From Seminavis robusta (Eukaryota; Bacillariophyta; Bacillariophyceae; Naviculales; Naviculaceae): 64,000 bases of DNA. Positions within the stretch are counted from its first letter, which is position 1; each line of letters starts with the position of its first letter. A program made the position numbers and the translations under genes. The DNA lies in contig CAICTM010000216.1 of the NCBI GenBank assembly GCA_903772945.1, positions 26,067 through 90,066 on the forward strand, given 5' to 3'. Shown piece by piece: positions 1 to 9,437 of this stretch. The notes beneath the pieces are model-generated. The model was not told the origin of the DNA, made no database searches, and saw only the letters and a list, made by a program, of their open reading frames with translations.

Positions 1-497
1 AGCTGAACAGCTGCTGAACCTTCTACCCGTACCTTTCCACAAAGCACAAGGAGAGGGGCGCCTGTCTGCGGATAAGTCCAATGATCAAGAAACTTACTAC
101 ATGTGGGTTGCAGGAAATGCAGTCTTCCAGTTCTTCCACTTTTCCTTGTAATAGATTCGATTGATCTATTATCTACGCATACACATCTACCGGTATCCTA
201 CCGTATGCTTGCGAGATCCAAAGACTCGGAAGATTGAATACCGTATCAGTCACAGAGCAATTAGCTTCCAGTCATCACAGTCACAAAAGTAAGTGTTCCT
301 CGATCTTGTTTCAGATTCGCAGTGCCCCCACGCCCCAGGCCCCACCGCCCCACCACCGCTCCATGCGCTTCGGCGAAGCAGCGGGCTGGATGGAAGAACA
401 ACGGCGACGAAGAGTTGCTAAAGGGCACCAGGATGTATCATAGAGTCGAGGTGACAGCGTAACAGCGGCGACTTTTACCACCCCACAACGAGACATC
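1..497. other. non-coding start of window, upstream of CRAL-TRIO gene
   Basis: No convincing coding frame. The last 200 bases hold a C-rich patch (about 326-360) and probably the promoter and 5' leader of the following plus-strand gene. Confidence 0.4.
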
Positions 498-1364
498 ATG
501 AATGTCAACAGGGATGCCGAAACAGTCCAAGACGCAGGAGAAGCAGAGGCAAGAGACGGCGACGCCATAGTCCCTCTGCTGTCGTATGTGTCCAGTCGAG
601 TTACCCTAACCAACGAGGAACACCAGTGGGCTGTGGCCATCAAGAATGCCATTGTGCAAACCGGAGACTTCACCTTGACGGATTTCTGGTACGCTCAGCT
701 GGCCATCATCGACAAGGATGACACTGAAGCAGCGCTGGAAAGGGCACACAAGATGCAACATTTTTTGCAGGAGAATGATATTGCTGATAATTTGGAAGAA
801 GGGGGATTTGTTGTGACAGAGCTGGCAAAAATGCTTCCAGGGTATCTGTTGGGATGGAGCCAAACCCCTGATGGGCACCAGACCCTTGTTGTCGACTCTT
901 CCAAACTCGACCTCAGGAAGATATCATCCCACAGCACGGGCATGCGGACATTTTTTGGTTCCATGTACTATCTTCACACTGCTCTGAATCCAGATTTCAA
1001 AGCTTTACGCCAAGGCACTGTTGTTATGTTGGAATGTGAAGGCATTTCGTGGCACACACATTTTGACCTAGACTTCATAAGGAAGTACTGGTCAGGGTTT
1101 GGTTCTGCGTATCCCATCCATTTCCATCAGTTCAAGCTATTTCACACAGGGGTATTCGTCAATATGGCAACTGCAGTGACACGGGAATTGCTGCCCAGAT
1201 ATCTCCGACGCAAAGTTGAATATGGATGTGTTTCGCCTTTGGGTAGACTTGATTGCCTTTACGCAGTGCCAGACTTGGAGGCTTCCACTGATAGGTTTTT
1301 GGCGAGATTTAAATGCACACTGCAGCTCCGGTATGCCAATGAGGCATCCTTCAAACTTATGTGA
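498..1364 (+). CDS. CRAL-TRIO (Sec14-like) domain protein
   Basis: This is a single-exon gene of 288 residues starting at an ATG preceded by ACATC. The N-terminal third is an acidic helical stretch. From about residue 125 it reads as a lipid-binding CRAL-TRIO fold: a strand with TLVVDSSKLDLRKIS, a helix with FFGSMYYLHTALNPDF, a strand TVVMLECEGISW, then a segment ending in RYLRRKVEYG. Proteins of this family bind a small hydrophobic ligand (phosphoinositide, tocopherol, retinoid) and move it between membranes. The domain assignment rests on the pattern of the diatom CRAL-TRIO family as I remember it, and the ligand cannot be deduced. No signal peptide or membrane span is visible, so a cytosolic protein is expected. 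A decayed second copy of its C-terminal half follows directly downstream. Confidence 0.7.
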   Translation: MNVNRDAETVQDAGEAEARDGDAIVPLLSYVSSRVTLTNEEHQWAVAIKNAIVQTGDFTLTDFWYAQLAIIDKDDTEAALERAHKMQHFLQENDIADNLEEGGFVVTELAKMLPGYLLGWSQTPDGHQTLVVDSSKLDLRKISSHSTGMRTFFGSMYYLHTALNPDFKALRQGTVVMLECEGISWHTHFDLDFIRKYWSGFGSAYPIHFHQFKLFHTGVFVNMATAVTRELLPRYLRRKVEYGCVSPLGRLDCLYAVPDLEASTDRFLARFKCTLQLRYANEASFKLM

Positions 1365-1424
1365 ATGCCAACAGACAATTTGAGACAGAAGAACTGAGCA
1401 AACCCCAAATTGGAGTACATCTAA

Positions 1425-1912
1425 AATCCCTGAGGGACACCAGACCTTTGTTTGCTGGCTGGTCCAAGTTGGACCTTTGGGAGCTGTCAGAACACGGCAA
1501 TGGCATGTGAACACTCCTTGCTTCCACCTCCAATGTTCACACTGCTTTGAATCTGCATTGCAAAGCTTTGTGTGGAGGCACTGCAATTTTGGCGGAATGA
1601 GAAGGCATTTCATGGCGCACACATTCTGGCCCAGATTTTGGGAGGAAGTACTGGTCAGAGTTTGGTTCTGCGTATCCCATAAGTTGCCGTATGTTCCGGA
1701 TCTTTCACACAAGAGTTTTTCATCAACATGGCAGCTGCAGTGACACGGGAATGGATGTGAAGATACCTCCGACACAAACTTGAATATGGAAATATGGGTA
1801 GGCTTGATCACATTTCTGCCGCCTTGGAGACTCCCAAGTGAGGTTTTTATCTCGATTTGAGGCTTCGAGGCGACTCGGTTATGCCAATGAGGCCTCCTTC
1901 GAACTGCTATGA
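1425..1912 (+). pseudogene. decayed tandem copy of the CRAL-TRIO gene
   Basis: The DNA from about 1425 to 1912 aligns with 865-1364 of the upstream gene in the same order and orientation. Shared blocks include CTGAGGGACACCAGACC, GGAAGTACTGGTCAG, GGTTCTGCGTATCCCAT, GCAGTGACACGGGAAT and TATGCCAATGAGGC. Reading frames are broken by several indels and stops (for example GGCATGTGA near 1503), and the 5' half of the gene is absent. It is therefore a partial, non-functional duplicate. A long minus-strand frame crosses both copies but only mirrors the duplication. Confidence 0.8.
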
Positions 1913-2203
1913 GCCCCGAAGCGATAGCGGGATGGCACACTGAGTGAGCACTCCAATCCTGGCCCACTTCATTAGAGCAATAAAAAGATAGTTTCACGGA
2001 GGATGTATTCTGTTTCAAAAAATGACAACATCAACACTATTATCCCAATACCATACCATACCATTCATTCTATTAGCCATTTTAGATCACTCTAAATTAG
2101 AAAAGCGCATCCTCCGTTTTGGACTTGCAACTGCTGCCAGAAGGCATTTTAAAATTAAAATCCTCCCGGTAACATTGGGAATGGATTGGAGCTGGCTGGA
2201 ACT

Positions 2204-3250
2204 CTATATCCTCGGTATAGTGGCTAGGCCCGCCAAATCATTTTGCTGATCTTGTTCCCACTGCGTTCGATTGTGGTCCAATCCAATCCTCGTCTTCCAC
2301 TCGTCCCGGAGTGCTTGCATTTTTTGGTAATATGCGGCATGAAAATCGCCCTGGGAAGCTGGATTGTAGGTGAGGAAGACGGCTCGTCGTGAAAATGGCG
2401 ATTGGTTGGCGGCCGATCGATGAGGAGCCCAGTCACTAAAGGCTGCAATGGCGCCTCCTGGACAACCGATATCTTCAAAATCCATCGTTTCGGCAACGTC
2501 GCTCGGAATGGCCCCGGCTCGACCTCCGGCATCGGGATTGCCATCCTCTTCGGGTTCCACAACGGGACAATGCGATGCTTCACTCCATGCCCCCTTGCAA
2601 ACTCGTAAGCATCCATTTTGACTTGTCATATTGTCGATAGCTACCATGACAGTCACAAACTTGGTGGGTCCTTCTTCCAATGCCACTCGCAAGGACGGTC
2701 CATCCAAATGAGGAGCAAAACCGCTTCCACCCGGGGGTTTCAAATTGAGTTTTTCCTTGAACAAGACCATTTCTTCTCCGAGCAAGGCAGAAATGACGCG
2801 CCTCAAATATCCATGACACAGAGATTTCCATCCGTCATGGTAGTCGACAAAGTTTTCCAAACGCGTCAGAGTCCGTCGTTCTTGAAGCTCGCCTTGTTTC
2901 CACACCTTGATGGTCTCGTACGTCTTGTCGGCTTGCACAGTGTTGCCTCCCCAAACCAACTCGTCCGTCATACGACGCATCAGTTCGGATGGAACATGGA
3001 GTGACGAAGGTACCACACAAATTCCCGTCGAATGGTATTCTGTAATTAGCTCTGTCCACGATACATTCTCGAATTCTCGTGCGTCCAATGCGAGCAGCTG
3101 ATCTTGAGGATCGCTATTAGTGGCAACCTCTCGATCGTCATTCTCGTCGTCGTCTCCCTTGACGGCATCCAAGGAAGACAGACCCAACAGCTCTAGCAAG
3201 GCTTCATCGGCACTGTCCACTTCTTCGTTCTCATCAACAGGTGCTCCCAT
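2204..3250 (-). CDS. phytanoyl-CoA dioxygenase (PhyH) family protein
   Basis: This single-exon gene of 348 residues starts at an ATG at 3250; the frame is open further upstream but only with a TTG. It is a predicted Fe(II)/2-oxoglutarate-dependent hydroxylase. The first 55 residues are acidic. The jelly-roll carries the iron-binding HxD in APHLDGPS (His181, Asp183), the distal His277 in WAPHRSAANQ, and the 2-oxoglutarate-binding Arg in FSRRAVFLTYN (Arg288/289). PhyH enzymes hydroxylate fatty acyl-CoAs, small molecules or secondary metabolites, and the substrate here is unknown. All metal ligands are present, so the enzyme should be active. Its start lies about 0.7 kb from the start of the divergent LRR gene. 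Confidence 0.85.
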   Translation of the reverse strand: MGAPVDENEEVDSADEALLELLGLSSLDAVKGDDDENDDREVATNSDPQDQLLALDAREFENVSWTELITEYHSTGICVVPSSLHVPSELMRRMTDELVWGGNTVQADKTYETIKVWKQGELQERRTLTRLENFVDYHDGWKSLCHGYLRRVISALLGEEMVLFKEKLNLKPPGGSGFAPHLDGPSLRVALEEGPTKFVTVMVAIDNMTSQNGCLRVCKGAWSEASHCPVVEPEEDGNPDAGGRAGAIPSDVAETMDFEDIGCPGGAIAAFSDWAPHRSAANQSPFSRRAVFLTYNPASQGDFHAAYYQKMQALRDEWKTRIGLDHNRTQWEQDQQNDLAGLATIPRI

Positions 3251-3985
3251 GGTTTCAGATGGATTGAAGGAAAAATAGGGTTGTGAATGCGGGCTGTGCA
3301 ACGGCAAATTGGCAAATTGGTGGTGTTGGAGGGAGCACGAACCTTAATTAAGCTTGTGACATCAAAAAAGGCTTCTTTGGAAAAAATTGGTCACTTTTGA
3401 CATTTTTGGTGATTTTGTTTCGCACAAACCCATTTCCAACCTTCCTTCTTCTTTCTCGGCATCCTACCTGTATCTCGGGCACACGTTTCGTCCATACAGG
3501 TAGACTGTGAGATCTTCACGCGATAAGTTCTTGAATCGATATCTTGTGGGCTACTCGAGAGCTACTTTCAGTGACCTACAACATCAGCTCATGTGGACTG
3601 GCCTGTGACTGTGCCTATGGTGCTAGAGCTAGAAGGCACACCAAGTTGGGCTTTGAAGCAGCATTACTAGTGTTATTGCTCTAAAGCTCACTTGGAGTGG
3701 ATCAATTTGCATAAGCTTTTGATCCATAGAACCTCCATCTAAGGAGCAATCAATTTACAATAGGTTAGAGGGTGGGTAAGTGGGCTGCTTCTTCACGAAG
3801 ATCGATTGATCCAAGAAAAGAACAAAAGTGAGGAATCGGGGCTGCAGAGGTGCATGCGCCCTTTTCGCGCGAAGCTTCACTACGTGATCTGGTCCAGGTC
3901 TTGGCTTCGAGCGACGCTCCCTTGAGCTTTGCCTCATTGGCGTCGACACTTCTACTATAGTACTTCTTTATGCTGCGCGACCACA
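3251..3985. other. divergent promoter region between PhyH and LRR genes
   Basis: There is no coding frame of interest. The stretch separates two divergent genes and probably carries both promoters. A/T-rich patches occur near 3360-3420. No known motif was recognised with confidence. Confidence 0.4.
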
Positions 3986-6079
3986 ATGGCGTCGAATGAA
4001 GCCAACCCTCCAGAAGGAGAGATCCCACAAGCTTCGGATCCCTTGATCCATTCTCCGGTGGCCCAGGCTGCAAGTCCCAACATTCTCGTAGGAATTGCTG
4101 CCATCTCTGTCACTGCCATTGTCTTGGTTGCAGTCGTGGTTCCCGTCTTGTTGTTGACCCGAGACGACAGCAGCAGCAATACTAGCAGCGAAAGCAATCT
4201 ACAAGACGGTCTGATTCGCATCAACTATTCGGAAGTGCCTTCCTGGACCCCGTCATCCATCCCCTCCTTGGCACCATCGGCCAGACCATCCTCTTCCTCT
4301 CCACCGTCCTTGGTGCCATCAATGTCACCTTCTGCCAACCAAACAAATGACACTCTTCCATCGGATGATGTCTTTATAGACGACGACGATAGCAGTGTCC
4401 TGGTAGACGACTTTTTTGGATTTGGAGATGCCCTTGTCCCCGATGAGATCCGTACTACACCCATGGATCCGTATGTCAAGGCAGACTGTGACTTTTACGA
4501 CAAGCTCCAGCCCCATGTGATAGCACAATGTCAGTGCGAAGGAGCCATTTCCATTTTGGCGGAAGACATTTTACAGTTATACCAACAACTCAAGACGTAT
4601 CTGTTGCCACAATTATATCTCACTCCGCATCGAGTGACAAGTTGCCACCCACAAAATCAAGCGCTCGTGTGGTTGTCCAGTGGAGATACACGAAGGGGAG
4701 GGGACCTGGTCCAACGATTCTTGTTGGCAACGGCCTATATTGCCATGAATGGCACGGATTGGGAATATCAAAACCTGTGGCTATCAGATGCCAATGAATG
4801 CGTGTGGTTGGGGTTGTTTTGCAATGACCGATATCAGGTGGAGTCTCTGGCCTTGGAACGAAACAATGCCATGGGAACGGTGCGTGCTGATGGTGCCTTG
4901 ACGGATGAATGACAATGCTCTCTGTCCTTGCGACTCACTCCCTCACAGATCCCCACAGAACTACAGCTGATGCGGGGATTACAGACTCTTTCCATAACTG
5001 GTTCCGGGATGACAGGTGAAATCCCCGCGGATCTCTTCCGCCTGCCAAATCTCAAAGTGTTGTGTTTGTCTTCCAATCAACTCACTGGCAGCATTCGTAC
5101 TGAGATTGGACTTGCCACCAATCTAGAAGTACTGAAAGTGGACAGTAATTGGCTGTATGGATCCTTGGTTTCGGAAATGGGATTGCTGACCAAACTACGG
5201 TTGCTTTCTGTTGGGTTCAATACATTTGTTGGATTCATTCCCGGCGAACTGGTACAATGCACTAAATTGACTTCCCTGACATTGGAAAACAACCGCTTCT
5301 CAGGCACCTTTCCCACAACCATTGGACACCTGACTTCTTTGGTGGAGCTTTTCATGGCAGACAACCTGATGACAGGTTCACTTCCAACAGAAGTTGGGTT
5401 GATGACAAGCTTGAGTGAAATTCGGCTGACAAATATCGGCATGCATGGTCGACTTCCCACAGAGATTGGATTGCTGACAGACTTGTGGAGAGCAGACCTT
5501 GGAGGTCAAATCTTGACTGGAACAATCGTGACAGAACTAGGAGAGTTATCCAAGCTGGGTATGTCATATGACAGGGTATGATTGTTGCCATTTTTGCCTG
5601 GTTCTTTTGTCTCATTTTGTGTGGCTTGCTGGCGCTTTCCTTGAAGCCTATTTCACATTGAAGCAAAACGATATCACGGGAACTCTCCCTACCGAGCTGG
5701 GTAGACTGACCAGCATGGCTCGTTTGGATCTACGGGAGATGTATTTGTCAGGCACTATTCCATCCGAGATCGGAGCAATGACCTCATTAGGTAGGTTTTT
5801 CCTGCAACTGATTCTATTGTTCACAGGTTGTACTGTATGGTGCTAACAAATCTTTTCATCACCTTAGAGGACCTGATTTTAGATTTCAATGACATTATCA
5901 GCACAATTCCGTCAGAAATTTGCAACTTGCGGTGCTCCTGCAATTCTTCCCTGCAAAATTTCATTGTAGATTGCCCAACAAGGCAAGGAAGGGGGGTTGG
6001 TAACTATACCCCAGGTGGCATTGATGCACTGCTATCAGCTGAAGGAAACTGTTTCTCCTTTTGTAGAAAAGGAAACTAA
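3986..6079 (+). CDS. single-pass membrane leucine-rich repeat protein
   Basis: The four-exon model is 3986-4879, 4949-5558, 5647-5790 and 5868-6079, giving 619 residues with all introns GT-AG (69, 88 and 77 bp) and phases agreeing. The start ATG sits in ACCACAATGG. Residues 1-32 are polar, 33-57 form one transmembrane helix, and about 80-115 is a Ser/Pro linker of repeated PS steps, typical of diatom LRR receptor-like proteins. A cysteine-containing capping region (CQCEG) precedes about ten LRR units of 24 residues with the plant-type pattern GxIPxELGxLxxLxxLxLxxN. The protein ends with a Cys-containing cap (ICNLRCSCN). There is no kinase domain, so any signalling must go through partners. 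The likely role is recognition or adhesion at the cell surface or an endomembrane. Exon 3 encodes exactly two LRR units. Confidence 0.85.
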
Positions 6080-7006
6080 TGGGGGCTGGCTGCATTGTTG
6101 CAAGAGACAGTTAGGGAGCTGGTGAAAGCATTGATTGTTGCATGTGACCTGCGAAGCTAAACGAAATTGTGTCACTAGCTAGGACTCAGACTTCTGTGAT
6201 GCATCAGTCTGGGGTGGATTGCACTTCCAGTAATTGCTATGATGTGTGATTTCTTCTGACGGGATTCGGCCTGTGAATGATATACTGGAATCCTCTTCGT
6301 CTCTGAAGGGCTGCCATTTCAAGAAAACAATGCCCATTCTTGCTGCTCTGTGTCTCATTGATGATGGATGGAATGCTTGTGTGCATGGTCAATGCTCTGC
6401 TAGGCTACAGTAGTACAGTATAGTGGTACCTTTCGCCGTCTCCTACACACAATGTACTACTCTAAAGAGAAGCCGTTCTTGATTGCATGCTGGCCACTTC
6501 TCTCTCTAATTCGATAGCTAGTCTATCGGTAGCAATGCTATCTGCGGCAAAGGTGTCTTTGAAGACTTAACTGACAAGTGGTATCCAATGGGTCATCCAA
6601 AGAATGATCATCCAAAGGTGGTGCTCTCCACCGGTGGCCAGCTATGCTTTCCTCGCTACCGTAGCTAGTAGCTAGATAACCTTCCCTCTATCCCTTCTAC
6701 GGTGGCCGTGGCATCCACGTGGAGTGAACGCCCGTTTTGGGGGAGGAGTAAAAGGGGAAGGTACAATAAGACAATAAGGGTACAGTGTACGACTGTACTC
6801 GAGCATTAAATAGTCGTACCCAGTAGCTGTCCGGTGCTGGTACCGGTTATTGAGGGCGTCAATAATTGACGAGGCGTGAATAAGCTCTCACAAAAACTGG
6901 CACACACCGTTTCTGGCTCAGAGTCACAACGGTAAGGAGCTTTTGTTGCCTACCTACCGGTCTCTTTGGCAGCAACAAACAACCAACCAAACACACTGAT
7001 AGCAAG
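6080..7006. other. intergenic, no gene seen
   Basis: No coding frame is supported. The stretch holds short palindromic runs such as GTAGCTAGTAGCTAG near 6660 and GGTACCGGTT near 6839, plus the promoter and leader of the glutamate receptor-like gene. Confidence 0.4.
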
Positions 7007-9012
7007 ATGAGTGTCGTTCCAAGATCCCTGCTCCTTTTGCTGCTCCTTCTTCCAGTCCGATGCGTCCTGGGAGGTGCCAAGGCTACCCTGGCAACCCCGA
7101 TTGTGGGCATGTCCAACGCCACCGCCAACAAACACCGTCAGAGAATCTGCGATCGATACTTGCAAGTGGAATATGGTGAAGCTGGATGGCGAGATGCTCT
7201 TTCTGGCTTGGAATTGAATGCCATCTTTAGCGTCAGCAAGTTTTTTCATTACGACGACGAGAATGGCATCAACGAGACGGATCCGGGAATTGTGGTAAAG
7301 ATTATGGATGAACTAGCTGAACGGGCCAACTTTACCTGGCGCAATTCCTTTGCCGTGTCCTATGGCCCAGGACCCTTTGCGAGTTGGACCGAAATGTTGG
7401 AGCTATACACCGAACTCTTTGATATCAGTGTGGACTACTTTGATAAGAGCTCAGATCGCTTGAATCGAGGGATAGGTAGGTTCCTTCTGGCGTGTCACTT
7501 TCTGGTATCCATTGGTATCTTCTGGTCTGGGTCCTCATTATTGTTTACTACTTTTTCACTGCAGCCTTTATGGATCAATGGTTCGATGGCAACATGTTGC
7601 TCATTGAAAAGGTGAAACCCCCAGAGGATGACAGCAATAAGATCAACTACCTCAGTTTCTTGGCACCGTTTGAAGCCACTGTCTGGTGGGTCACCGCTGC
7701 GACGTGTATCTTTTCGGGCCTGATCTTTCAATTGTTGGAGTTCTTGTACGATGAACGAGAAGACCGATCACTCTACCAATGGTTCCTCGATCATCAGTAC
7801 CTTTCGGCTATCAACTTTACACAACAGTTTCTCTATGAACCTGTCACTCCAGCGGGACGACTTTTTGGCTTTAGCATGGCGTTCTGGGCCATGGTGATGG
7901 GGGCTACCTACACGGCAAATCTGGCCTCCTTTTTTGTCGATCAAAAGGGAGAACCCACCAAACTGGCGGACATTGATGAAGCCATTCGGAATCAAGTCAA
8001 AATATGTACTTGGAAAGGAACCAATGCCGATCTGTACATTCGAAAACGATACCCCCAGTCCATTCCCCTGCTGGTACCCAAACGAGAAGAAAACGAAACG
8101 TACTTTGCCCTGCACACGGGAGAATGCGGTGTCACTATTGGTGCCAAAGCGACCTGGCTTGGCTATGAGAAAGATCAATTGTACAATCCTGACTGTGATC
8201 TAGAGTGGGTGGGGCGGGTTGTGGAAGAAGTCAGTTCCTCCTTTGCCGTCAAGGCAGATCCTGCCGTCCTCTGCACCAATCTGATTCGGGATGTATTGAA
8301 CTATCATTTGGTGGAAATGAATTCCAATAATCGTACATTGGAGAAATTGTGGGAGAACTATTATGAATCCAACGAGAACAAGAATAACTGTGATGATATT
8401 CCTGCCGAAGGTGAAGAAGAAGGTAGACGGCTGCTGCAAGATGACACGACAATAATCAACACCAATGACTATGGAACTTTTTCGGTCTCTCGTCTACTCA
8501 AAGGAGGTGGTGGCGGGGGAGGAGGCTCTGCTGCAGCTGCTGGCGGTGGTTCTGAAGAAGCCTTATCCATTCGAGCCATGGCTGGAACATTTGTATTACA
8601 CGCCGGTTTTGCGGCGGCTGCCGTTCTGGTTGGAGTCATTCAATACTTTCGAAGGGGTGGGAATCCAGGCAAGAACCTGGATGGTGGCTCGGATGCTTTT
8701 GACGACGACGAAGGCAGCTTGATGACAGGATCCGCCAACGGGCATTACGGCAAGGTGGTCTCAGGGCCCTATCCCATTGGCGGAAAAGTTCTTGCGACAG
8801 GATCGTGCCGAAATGGAAACACCGATGTGATCTCCAAAGCAACCATGAAGGAGCAGCTTCAAGCACTCCATACATCACAACAGCAGCTAGAAAGACAACA
8901 AGAAGCAATGGCGCAGCAAATGTCACAGGTGGTGCACATATTGACCAAAATGGACGATCATTCTACGCGCAGCGAGAAGTCTGCTTTTGCCTCGTTCTTC
9001 GCGAGTGCCTGA
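7007..9012 (+). CDS. ionotropic glutamate receptor-like channel
   Basis: The two-exon model is 7007-7475 and 7565-9012 (intron 89 bp, phase 1), giving 638 residues. A signal peptide (about residues 1-22, leucine-rich) leads straight into a ligand-binding lobe S1; the large amino-terminal domain of animal and plant receptors is absent. Then come TM1 (about 194-214), a re-entrant pore segment (about 232-247) and TM3 (about 256-279) ending in ATYTANLASF at 269-278, a close match to the family's SYTANLAAF gate motif. Lobe S2 follows (KICTWKGTNADLYIRKRYPQ and on), then a Gly/Ala-rich linker and TM4 with AGTFVLHAGFAAAAVLVGVI. The cytosolic tail has a Gln-rich coiled coil (MKEQLQALHTSQQQLERQQE). The role is a ligand-gated cation channel in the plasma membrane; ligand and ion selectivity cannot be read from sequence. 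Confidence 0.85.
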
Positions 9013-9437
9013 ACTGACATTCCTCGCGATCGCTCCTGGACTCTGCGGACTGGGGCTGGTTGAACTGGGACCAGGACAGCAGAGATTCACAGCAGCGGAA
9101 ATGCATGTTTTAGTAGATCTAATTTTTGCAACGCATCTTTTATAATTGTTTTGGATCAGCATCGAGACTCGCTCGGACCTGCGTTTGTTTGAAACCTCTA
9201 AACTACAGAATGCAATCTGACAAGTCGCAACCTTGTTGCTGGGGGGCAGCTATCTAGTGTGTCAATCCGAAAGTTCATTCCGCGCCACCGGGCACAAATC
9301 GTGACCAGTGAAGAGTAGTAGCAGCCTGTCCTACCTGCACACGACGAATGAATGCGTCTAATATTAATAGTTGTTGGGGCTTGGAACTGGACCAGAAAGG
9401 CGGGCGTCTCCCCACCACACGCGGGTCAACATCATTG
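9013..9437. other. intergenic between convergent genes
   Basis: Nothing coding is seen. The stretch lies between the 3' ends of the plus-strand channel gene and the minus-strand copine gene and should hold both polyadenylation regions. Confidence 0.4.

Noticed and set aside
1137-2018. 293-codon minus-strand frame across the CRAL-TRIO gene and its decayed copy
   Set aside because: It is antisense to the duplicated DNA and repeats the same translated block twice (SxPFPCHCSCHxDE); it has no family signal of its own.
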